Source: Desulfovibrionaceae bacterium
GTDB lineage: Bacteria > Pseudomonadota > Gammaproteobacteria > Burkholderiales > Burkholderiaceae_C
Direction: 5' to 3'
Assembly: GCA_009778355.1 (NCBI GenBank)
Contig: WRJY01000165.1
Span: forward strand, 1 to 5,566
Length of the DNA: 5,566 nt
Shown here: one piece after another, positions 1 through 5,398 of the stretch
Numbering within the stretch: position 1 is the stretch's first letter
Layout of the letters: the number at the start of each line of letters is the position of its first letter
The notes under the pieces: generated by a model
What the model was told of the DNA's origin: nothing
Seen by the model: only the letters and a program-made list of their open reading frames with translations
Database searches by the model: none
Program-made: the position numbers and the translations under genes

Positions 1-102
1 CTGCGTACCCGCTTGCCGCTCGTGTCCATCATCAGTTGATCGTGGACAGCATCGTTGACCAATTACCGGGCGGGTTCAAGGTGGCGCGGGCGGACGCTTA
101 CC
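1..102. other. Non-coding or undetermined left edge, downstream of comM
   Basis: No gene can be supported here. On the minus strand a frame opens after a TAA at 65-63 and runs off the left edge, with possible starts at 62 (TTG), 32 (ATG) and 29 (ATG). It has only about 20 codons, no Shine-Dalgarno sequence and no family I recognise, although it could be the start of the next minus-strand gene. On the plus strand one frame enters from the edge and stops at 37-39, too short to judge. The stretch looks less GC-rich than the neighbouring coding DNA and contains two inverted-repeat structures, described separately. Confidence 0.4.
23..48. repeat. 26-bp imperfect palindrome
   Basis: The outer arms TGTCCA (23-28) and TGGACA (43-48) are exact reverse complements. 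The inner arms ATCA (31-34) and TGAT (37-40) are also exact and flank a two-base centre. The two-base steps between outer and inner arms do not pair cleanly. A dyad of this size could be an operator for a dimeric regulator of a gene lying to the left, since it covers the possible ATG starts at 32 and 29, or it could form a small hairpin. There is no T-run, so it is not a standard intrinsic terminator. Chance is not excluded. Confidence 0.35.
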
Positions 103-121
103 TTACTTCAAAACCCGCCGG
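66..121. repeat. Nested inverted repeat across the comM stop codon
   Basis: The outer arms are 66-76 and 112-121. Ten bases pair (CCGG plus CGGGTT against AACCCG plus CCGG) with one bulged G. Inside them AAGGT (78-82) pairs with ACCTT (100-104), and GCG (84-86) with CGC (95-97). The comM stop codon at 105-103 lies within the structure. In the comM transcript this would fold into a long interrupted hairpin at the end of the coding region. No U-tract follows on either strand, so it is not a classical intrinsic terminator. It may be a 3'-end stabilising or Rho-associated structure, or a by-product of GC-rich sequence. Confidence 0.4.
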
Positions 122-1623
122 TACTGCACCGCTTCGGCCACGTGCGCCACGCTCACTGCCTCGCTGCCGGCCAGGTCGGCGATGGTGCGGGCCACTTTCA
201 GTGCGCGGTGGGTGGCGCGGGCGCTCCAGCCCAGGCGGGCGGCGGCGGTGAGCAGAAATTGCGAGGCCGCGCTGTCCAGCCGGGCGTGCTGGTCGATGGC
301 CTGGCCTTGCAGCGCTTGGTTGGGGTGCCCCTGGCGCGCCAGGGCGCGCTCGCGGGCGGCGGCGCAGCGCGCGCGCACGGCGGCGGTGGCCTCGCCGGGC
401 GGGGCGGCCAGCAGTTCGTCGGGCGGCAGGGCGGCCACTTCCACATGCAGGTCGATGCGGTCGAGCAGCGGACCCGACAGCTTGGCCTGGTAGCGCGCCA
501 CCTGGTCGGGCGTGCAGCGGCAGGGGCGCAGGCGTGCGCCCAGATAGCCGCAGGGGCAGGGGTTCATGGCCGCGATCAACTGGAAGCGGGCCGGAAATTC
601 CGCCCGTTGCGCCGCGCGGCTGATGGTGATGCGGCCGCTTTCCAGCGGCTCGCGCAGCGCCTCTAGGGCGGCGCGGGGAAACTCGGGCAGTTCGTCCAGA
701 AACAGCACGCCTTCGTGCGCCAGCGAGATTTCGCCCGGCTTCGGCGGCGAGCCGCCGCCGACCAGTGCCACCGCGCTGGCCGAGTGGTGCGGCGCGCGCG
801 TTGGGCGTTGGCCCCATTGGCCGAGCGAAAACGCGCCGCCCAGGCTGGCGATGGCCGCGCTCTCCAGCGCCTGCTCGATGTTCATGGGCGGCAACAGGCC
901 GGCAAATCGCTGCGCCAGCATCGACTTGCCGGAACCCGGCGGGCCGGCCATGAGCAGTGAATGGCCGCCGGCAGCGGCGATTTCGAGCGCGCGCCGGGCG
1001 GCGGCTTGGCCCTTTACGTCGGCCAGGTCGGGGTAGGGCGGCGCGCCGGCGGGTTCGGCGGGCGGCACGCGCGACCAGCCGGGCGAATCGGCGGGCGGCG
1101 CGCCGCCGGGCAGGAACCGCGCCGCCACGTCCAGCAGATGGCGCGCGCTGAACACCTCCATGCCGGGCACCAGCGCGGCCTCTTCGGCGCTGCCGGGCGG
1201 CAGCGCCAGCCTGGTCTGCACGCCGGCGCGGTGCAGCGCCACGCTCATGGCCAGCGCGCCGCGCACCGGGCGCAATTCGCCCGACAGCGACAGCTCGCCG
1301 GCAAATTCCCAGCCCGCCAGCTTGGCCGCGTCGATCTGGCCGCTGGCCGCCAGAATGCCCAGCGCGATGGGCAGATCGAACCGGCCCGAATCCTTGGGCA
1401 AGTCGGCTGGCGCCAGATTGACGGTGATGCGCTGGTCGTGCGGAAACTCCAGCCGGCTGTTTTGCAATGCCGAGCGCACGCGCTCGCGCGCTTCCTTCAC
1501 CTCCACCTCGGCCAGCCCCACCAGCGTGAAGCTGGGCAGCCCGTTGGTCAGGTGAACCTCGACCGTGACGGCAGGCGCAGCCAAGCCCATGAGGGCGCGG
1601 CTTTGAACAAGGCTCAACCCCAT
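103..1623 (-). CDS. comM: ComM/YifB-family AAA+ ATPase (Mg-chelatase-like)
   Basis: This is a complete 506-residue protein, the usual length for the family. ComM is a hexameric ATPase which, in naturally transformable bacteria, promotes branch migration so that incoming DNA is integrated; in other bacteria (as YifB) its role is less clear. The N-terminal ChlI-like domain (about 1-175) carries VQSRAL, NGLPSFTLVGL and the conserved block around residues 68-85. A proline-rich linker (about 173-197) leads to the AAA+ core: Walker A GPPGSGKS at 227-234, Walker B FLDE at 308-311, sensor-1 Asn354, and SGPLLDRIDLH at 383-393 with the probable arginine finger Arg389. The C-terminal Mg-chelatase helical domain ends in ALKVARTIADL (474-484). 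Four cysteines (356, 358, 368, 370) suggest a metal site. The ATG at 1623 fits the canonical family N-terminus, although no clear ribosome binding site precedes it. The gene lies 79 bases after rnhA on the same strand. Confidence 0.95.
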   Translation of the reverse strand: MGLSLVQSRALMGLAAPAVTVEVHLTNGLPSFTLVGLAEVEVKEARERVRSALQNSRLEFPHDQRITVNLAPADLPKDSGRFDLPIALGILAASGQIDAAKLAGWEFAGELSLSGELRPVRGALAMSVALHRAGVQTRLALPPGSAEEAALVPGMEVFSARHLLDVAARFLPGGAPPADSPGWSRVPPAEPAGAPPYPDLADVKGQAAARRALEIAAAGGHSLLMAGPPGSGKSMLAQRFAGLLPPMNIEQALESAAIASLGGAFSLGQWGQRPTRAPHHSASAVALVGGGSPPKPGEISLAHEGVLFLDELPEFPRAALEALREPLESGRITISRAAQRAEFPARFQLIAAMNPCPCGYLGARLRPCRCTPDQVARYQAKLSGPLLDRIDLHVEVAALPPDELLAAPPGEATAAVRARCAAARERALARQGHPNQALQGQAIDQHARLDSAASQFLLTAAARLGWSARATHRALKVARTIADLAGSEAVSVAHVAEAVQYRRVLK

Positions 1624-1702
1624 GATTTGGTGTGTTCGGATTTCATCGGCTGACGCGGCGCGGATAACCGAAATGTAGCGCCATGCGAGTGAAGCCTGGG
1701 GG
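1624..1702 (-). other. rnhA-comM intergenic gap
   Basis: These 79 bases lie between the rnhA stop and the comM start. I found no convincing sigma-70 promoter pair, hairpin-plus-T terminator or ribosome binding site in them. The only extra reading frame is a 10-codon one (ATG at 1646, stop at 1614) that overlaps the comM start out of frame. It has no ribosome binding site and is probably chance. The absence of a terminator leaves read-through from rnhA into comM possible. Confidence 0.4.
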
Positions 1703-2152
1703 TCAGATTTTGACTGCGCCGCGAATCACGCCGCGATTGGCCAGCGCGTCGGCGCGCTCGTTGCCAGGGTGTCCGGCGTGGCCCTTGACCCAGTGCCAGC
1801 GGATGCGGTGGCCGGCGCCATCGGCCAGGGCGTCGAGCTGTTGCCACAGGTCCACGTTTTTCACCGGCTGTCTGGCCGCCGTGCGCCAGCCCCTGGCTTT
1901 CCAGTTGCCGATCCATTCGGTGATGCCCTGGCGCACGTATTGACTGTCGAGGTACAGATCGATTTCGCACGGGCGCTTGAGCGCCGACAGCGCCTCGATG
2001 ACGGCGGTCAGTTCCATGCGGTTGTTGGTGGTTGACGGCGCGCCGCCGCACAGTTCTTTTTCGTGACCGCCCGAGCGCAGCAACGCGCCCCAGCCGCCCG
2101 GCCCCGGATTGCCCTTGCAGGCGCCGTCGGTGTAAATCTCAATTCGGTTCAA
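1703..2152 (-). CDS. rnhA: Ribonuclease HI
   Basis: Ribonuclease HI cleaves the RNA strand of RNA-DNA hybrids, removing R-loops and primer remnants in the cytoplasm. From the TTG at 2152 the protein has 149 residues, close to the roughly 155 of E. coli RNase HI. It begins at the conserved strand leading into IYTDGACKGNPGPGGWG. The catalytic carboxylates are visible as Asp9 (TDGACKGNPG), Glu47 (NNRMEL), Asp69 (YLDSQYV) and Asp135 (GNERADALA), with the catalytic-loop His125 in WVKGH. The basic-protrusion region WKARGWRTAARQPVKN (84-99) is present, so this is the classic type with a handle. No ATG fits the start. TTG at 2152 matches the family N-terminus and has a weak purine stretch (GCGAGA) about nine bases upstream; TTG at 2185 would add 11 unconserved residues. 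The start lies inside the end of the upstream methyltransferase-like gene, a 14-base overlap that suggests translational coupling. Confidence 0.96.
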   Translation of the reverse strand: MNRIEIYTDGACKGNPGPGGWGALLRSGGHEKELCGGAPSTTNNRMELTAVIEALSALKRPCEIDLYLDSQYVRQGITEWIGNWKARGWRTAARQPVKNVDLWQQLDALADGAGHRIRWHWVKGHAGHPGNERADALANRGVIRGAVKI

Positions 2153-2894
2153 TTCGGGTTTTCTCGCTTGGGGCGCGGTTGGCAACGGACGCGGGCGCTG
2201 CGGCCACGACGGGCGCTGTTCGCCAGCCGGCGCCGATCAACCTGGCGCCGCGCACGCGCTTGACGGCGACGGCGAAATACGCCGCGCCAAAAATCGGCCA
2301 CCAGCGCGCGCCCAGACGGTCCATCCAGTGAAAACGCGCCAGCGCCCGCTCGCTGCGCGCCGCTGGCCGGTAGCAGCCGAACGAGATCGACTCCAGATCC
2401 AACTGAAGCAGTCGCAGCCAGTCGCGCAACCGCCGGTGGCCGATGAAGTCGCCGCCTGCAGGCAGGAACGGACGGGCCTGGCGCAGCCCCCACAGGCTGG
2501 TGGGGTTCAGGCCGGTAATTGCCACCCGGCCCTCGGGCACCAGCACGCGCTGCACCTCGCGCAGCGTGGCGTGCGGGTCGCTGCTCAGTTCCAGCGTGTG
2601 CGGCAGCGCCACCAGGTCGAGGCTGGCCTCGGCAAAAGGCAGGGCCGTGCTGTCGGCGGCCAGCACGGGGCGCTCGCGGGCGAAAGGCGCATCGGCGGCC
2701 AGCGGCGGCACAGCCAGGGCCAGCCAGCGGTGCGGCATACGATTGGCGGCCAGCGCGTCGATGGCGGGCAGCCCGACTTGCAGCGCGTGGTAGCCGAACA
2801 CGTCGGCCAGCGCGGCGTCGAAGCGGGTGCGCTCCCAGTCCAGCACGTACCGGCCCGGCGGCGTCTGAAACCAGTCTTGCAGACTCGTCGTCAT
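2139..2894 (-). CDS. YafS-like class I methyltransferase-fold protein (Methyltransf_11 type)
   Basis: This 251-residue protein resembles the SAM-dependent methyltransferase family usually found beside gloB and rnhA (YafS in E. coli). Its substrate is not known to me. The N-terminus WFQTPPGRYVLDWE (8-21) followed by YHALQVGLP (35-43) is typical of the family. The best-conserved block runs from ADSTALPFAEASLDLV (80-95) through LPHTLE (97-102) and LREVQRVLVPEGRVAITGLNP (111-131), which is the second half of a Rossmann methyltransferase domain with the acidic residue Asp81. The glycine-rich SAM motif expected near residues 38-60 is not recognisable. A hydrophobic segment near 197-212 ends in VKRVRG. 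I chose the ATG at 2894 because it gives the family N-terminus; the frame stays open to 3035 but would then run through gloB and its promoter. No strong ribosome binding site is visible. The gene is divergent from gloB and overlaps rnhA. Confidence 0.9.
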   Translation of the reverse strand: MTTSLQDWFQTPPGRYVLDWERTRFDAALADVFGYHALQVGLPAIDALAANRMPHRWLALAVPPLAADAPFARERPVLAADSTALPFAEASLDLVALPHTLELSSDPHATLREVQRVLVPEGRVAITGLNPTSLWGLRQARPFLPAGGDFIGHRRLRDWLRLLQLDLESISFGCYRPAARSERALARFHWMDRLGARWWPIFGAAYFAVAVKRVRGARLIGAGWRTAPVVAAAPASVANRAPSEKTRIEPN

Positions 2895-2969
2895 TGGCGA
2901 GACGGCACACTGGCAAAGCTGAATGGGCTGGCCGGGCGAGAGGTCATGGCTTTTTATAATCCGCGCTTC
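2895..2969. promoter_or_regulatory. Divergent promoter region between the methyltransferase gene and gloB
   Basis: These 75 bases separate two divergent starts and contain an AT-rich patch (2951-2960) that stands out from the GC-rich surroundings. On the minus strand the same patch reads TTATAAAA, which could act as a -10 element for the methyltransferase-rnhA-comM direction. No matching -35 is evident on that strand. Transcription of both units probably starts from this gap, but only the plus-strand -10 is strong by eye. Confidence 0.55.
2955..2960 (+). promoter_or_regulatory. Consensus -10 element (TATAAT) for gloB-mltD
   Basis: This is an exact sigma-70 -10 hexamer. At spacings of 16-18 bases the upstream sequence is CG-rich and gives no TTGACA-like -35, and there is no extended -10 TG motif, so an activator or another contact may be needed. 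Only nine bases separate the hexamer from the gloB ATG at 2970. Transcription would therefore be expected to begin at about 2966-2969, leaving almost no leader. Confidence 0.55.
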
Positions 2970-3740
2970 ATGGAGTTGATTGCACTGCCCGCCTTCGAGG
3001 ACAACTATCTTTGGCTGCTGCATGACGGCACGCAAGCCCTGGTGGTGGACCCGGGCGCCGCGCCGCCGGTGGCCGACGCGCTGCGCCGGCTCGGGCTGCG
3101 GCTGGCGGCTATTTTAGTCACGCACCACCACGGCGACCACACCGGCGGCGTGGCGGCGCTGCGCGAGGCCACTGGCGCGCGGGTTTTCGGCCCGGCGCGC
3201 GAGCGTATCCCTGAACCCTTCACGCCGCTGACCGGCGGCGACCGGGCGCTGGCGCTCGGCATCGCCTTCCGGGTAATCGACGTGCCGGGCCACACGGCGG
3301 GCCACATCGCCTACTTTGCCGATGACGTGGACGGCGCGCCGCTGCTGTTTTGCGGCGACACGCTGTTTTCGGGCGGTTGCGGGCGTTTGTTCGAGGGCAC
3401 GCCGGCGCAGATGCTGGCCTCGCTGGACGCGCTGGCCGCGCTGCCGGCCAGCACCCGCGTGTGCTGCGCGCACGAGTACACCCTGAGCAACCTGCGTTTT
3501 GCGCGCGTGGTGGAGCCGGCCAACGCGGCGCTGGCTGGCCATGAACGGCAATGCCAGGGCCTGCGCGCCCAGGGCTTGCCCACCTTGCCGTCCAGCGTGG
3601 GGCTGGAACGCGCGATCAATCCCTTTCTGCGCAGCCGCGAGGCCGCTGTCGCGCAAGCGGCGCGCGTGCGCGCGCCAGCCGCAAACGATGACGTGGCGGT
3701 GTTCGCCGCCCTGCGTCAATGGAAGAACGAGTTCAAATGA
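2970..3740 (+). CDS. gloB: Hydroxyacylglutathione hydrolase (glyoxalase II)
   Basis: Glyoxalase II hydrolyses S-D-lactoylglutathione to D-lactate and glutathione, the second step of methylglyoxal detoxification in the cytoplasm. The protein has 256 residues, normal for the family. The metallo-beta-lactamase fold shows the dinuclear metal ligands: THHHGDH at 51-57 (His52, His54, Asp56, His57), His108 in PGHTAGH, Asp130 in FCGDTLFSGGCGR and His168 in AHEYT. The C-terminal glutathione-binding region is present, with NPFLR (217-221) and the basic pair Arg249/Lys252 near the end. The start at 2970 gives the family N-terminus MELIALPAFEDNY. An in-frame ATG at 2946 would add eight residues but lies upstream of the TATAAT, so it is less likely. 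No Shine-Dalgarno sequence precedes either start. The stop overlaps the mltD start as ATGA, so the two genes are probably co-transcribed. Confidence 0.96.
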   Translation: MELIALPAFEDNYLWLLHDGTQALVVDPGAAPPVADALRRLGLRLAAILVTHHHGDHTGGVAALREATGARVFGPARERIPEPFTPLTGGDRALALGIAFRVIDVPGHTAGHIAYFADDVDGAPLLFCGDTLFSGGCGRLFEGTPAQMLASLDALAALPASTRVCCAHEYTLSNLRFARVVEPANAALAGHERQCQGLRAQGLPTLPSSVGLERAINPFLRSREAAVAQAARVRAPAANDDVAVFAALRQWKNEFK

Positions 3741-5332
3741 AACGGGCCTGTATCCTGACACTGGTTGCCAGTCTTTTGCTGGCTGGCTGCGTCACGCCGG
3801 GCGGCGGCAAGGTGAGCCGCAACAAGCCGTCTGCCGCGAGCCGTACCGCATCGGGCGCGGCGGTGCAGCGCCGCAGCGTCATGCCGCCAGTGGCGGTGAC
3901 CGAGCTGCCCTCCCGCGCCGTGGCGCCGTTGGACGCGCCCGCCGACATCTGGGACCGGATGCGGCGCGGCTTCTCGATGCCCGACCTCGACAGCGATCTG
4001 GTGCGCCAGCAGGAGCAGTGGTACGCTAGCCGGCCCGACTACATCGAGCGCATGGTGGAACGCTCGCGCATGTACATCTTCCACGTCGTCGAAGAGCTTG
4101 AACTGCGCGACATGCCGACCGAACTGGCGCTGCTGCCCTACATCGAATCGGCTTTCAACCCGCAGGCCGTCTCCAGCGCCAGGGCAGCGGGCCTGTGGCA
4201 ATTCATGCCTGGTACCGGGCGCGATTTTCAGTTGACGCAGAACATCCTGCGAGATGACCGCCGCAACGTGCTCGACTCCACCCGCGCGGCGCTCGATTAC
4301 CTGCAAAAACTCCACGGCATGTTCGGCGACTGGCATTTGGCGCTGGCGGCCTACAACTGGGGCCAGGGCAACGTCAAGCGCGCCATCGAGCGCAACCAGG
4401 CCGCCGGTCTGGGCACCGGCTATCTCGACATCAACATGCCGGCTGAAACGCGCAATTACGTGCCCAAGCTGCAAGCGGTCAAGAACATCATCGCCAATCC
4501 ACGGGCTTACGGGGCGGAACTGCCGCTGATCGAAAACCACCCGTTCTTCGACACCGTGGAGATCGACCGCGACATCGACGTCAACGTGGCGGCGCGGCTG
4601 GCCGGCGTGCGGCCGGAAGACTTCAGGGCGCTCAACCCATCGCAGCGCAAGCCGGTGATCTTCGCCGCCGGCACGCCCCAGGTGCTGCTGCCCTGGAACA
4701 ATGCCGCCATCTTCAAGCAGAACCTGGCGGGCGCCGCGCCCGGTTCGCTGGCCTCCTGGACGGCCTGGGTGGCGCCTTCCACCATGACGCCGCGCGAAGT
4801 CGCCAGCCGTTTCGACATGGCCGAGGAAAACTTCCGCCGCGTCAACGGCATTCCGCGCGGTGTGCTCATCAAGGCCGGTTCCACGGTACTGGTGCGGCGC
4901 GGCAACGGCGCGACCACCGCGGTGGCCAGCAGCGTGGTCAACAACGCCAGGCTGTCCTACAGGTCAGAGGTGGTGCTGAGCCGGATCACCGTGCGCGCGC
5001 GCCAGGGCGATTCGATTGCCGCCATCGCCGCGCGCTATGACCTGCCGGCGGCCACGGTAGCGGGCTGGAACAAGACCCAGCCCGGCGCCGCGCTCAAGCC
5101 CGACCAGACGGTGGCGCTGTTTCTGCCCGTGCGCGCCGCCCGCGATGGCGCGGCAACCGGCAACAAACACAGCGCGGCGCGCACCGCCAAGAAGGCGCGA
5201 ACCGGTCGCCGCGTGGCGGCATCAGGCAAGCCGGGGGCAGCGAAGCGAACGGCGGCCGCCATGCATGACCGCAGCGGCCAACCCGCCACCACGGTGGTCG
5301 GTGTCGGCGCCAACGGCCAGCCCGGGCGTTGA
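3737..5332 (+). CDS. mltD: MltD-like membrane-bound lytic murein transglycosylase with LysM domains
   Basis: MltD-type enzymes cleave the MurNAc-GlcNAc bond of peptidoglycan with formation of 1,6-anhydroMurNAc, in the periplasm. The protein has 531 residues. It starts with a lipoprotein signal, MKR plus a hydrophobic stretch and lipobox LLAGC; Cys18 would be lipidated and the following Val19 is compatible with outer-membrane sorting. A low-complexity spacer (19-65) precedes the family 1 SLT domain (about 110-240), with catalytic Glu137 in PYIESAFNP, GLWQFMP (152-158) and AAYNWGQGN (204-212). The conserved MltD middle region (about 270-330) follows, then a divergent LysM-like segment (about 340-387) and a clearer LysM (about 416-464) for glycan binding. 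The last 60 residues are an Ala/Lys/Arg-rich tail. Start 3737 is preferred over 3719 because it places the signal peptide at the N-terminus. GAG five bases upstream is a weak ribosome binding site, so translation may be coupled to gloB. Confidence 0.95.
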   Translation: MKRACILTLVASLLLAGCVTPGGGKVSRNKPSAASRTASGAAVQRRSVMPPVAVTELPSRAVAPLDAPADIWDRMRRGFSMPDLDSDLVRQQEQWYASRPDYIERMVERSRMYIFHVVEELELRDMPTELALLPYIESAFNPQAVSSARAAGLWQFMPGTGRDFQLTQNILRDDRRNVLDSTRAALDYLQKLHGMFGDWHLALAAYNWGQGNVKRAIERNQAAGLGTGYLDINMPAETRNYVPKLQAVKNIIANPRAYGAELPLIENHPFFDTVEIDRDIDVNVAARLAGVRPEDFRALNPSQRKPVIFAAGTPQVLLPWNNAAIFKQNLAGAAPGSLASWTAWVAPSTMTPREVASRFDMAEENFRRVNGIPRGVLIKAGSTVLVRRGNGATTAVASSVVNNARLSYRSEVVLSRITVRARQGDSIAAIAARYDLPAATVAGWNKTQPGAALKPDQTVALFLPVRAARDGAATGNKHSAARTAKKARTGRRVAASGKPGAAKRTAAAMHDRSGQPATTVVGVGANGQPGR

Positions 5333-5398
5333 GGCGCGCGCGGCAGGAGTTGCCGGGCGGCGGATCGGGATCATGGCGCGGGCCGCAAGAGCGCGCTT
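5333..5398. other. Convergent gap between mltD and recR
   Basis: These 66 bases separate two stop codons facing each other. A short hairpin is possible at 5341-5355 (CGGCA, loop GGAGT, TGCCG), and an eight-base palindrome AGCGCGCT lies at 5390-5397. Neither is followed by a T-run on either strand. No convincing intrinsic terminator is present, so termination is probably Rho-dependent or occurs past the stop codons. Confidence 0.4.

Noticed and set aside
1..39. Plus-strand frame ending at TGA 37-39 as the tail of an upstream gene
   Set aside because: Twelve codons without a recognisable motif are too few to support a call.
98..817. Second long minus-strand frame inside comM (239 codons)
   Set aside because: It is a frame-shifted shadow of comM, Arg/Ala/Pro-rich, and comM itself is intact through all its motifs, so no frameshift needs explaining.
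1614..1646. Ten-codon minus-strand frame overlapping the comM start
   Set aside because: It has no ribosome binding site and no regulatory codon pattern; a frame this short is expected by chance.
2496..2503. GCTGGTGG, identical to the E. coli Chi octamer (also reverse complement at 5410-5417)
   Set aside because: Two copies in a GC-rich window of this size can occur by chance, Chi sequences vary between bacteria, and both sit inside coding regions.
2328..2969. Upstream in-frame extension of gloB on the plus strand
   Set aside because: The frame is open but antisense to the methyltransferase-like gene, and the added residues are not part of glyoxalase II. The family N-terminus begins at 2970.
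3114..3761. Open minus-strand frame of 215 codons opposite gloB
   Set aside because: The plus strand carries all metal ligands of glyoxalase II. The antisense product is Arg/Ala/Gln-rich without a recognisable domain.
3716..4540. Open minus-strand frame of 274 codons opposite mltD
   Set aside because: It lies antisense to the SLT domain, whose residues are clearly conserved on the plus strand. Long antisense frames are expected in GC-rich coding DNA, and the translation shows no family motif.
5341..5355. Hairpin after mltD as an intrinsic terminator
   Set aside because: The stem has only five base pairs and no T-run follows on either strand.
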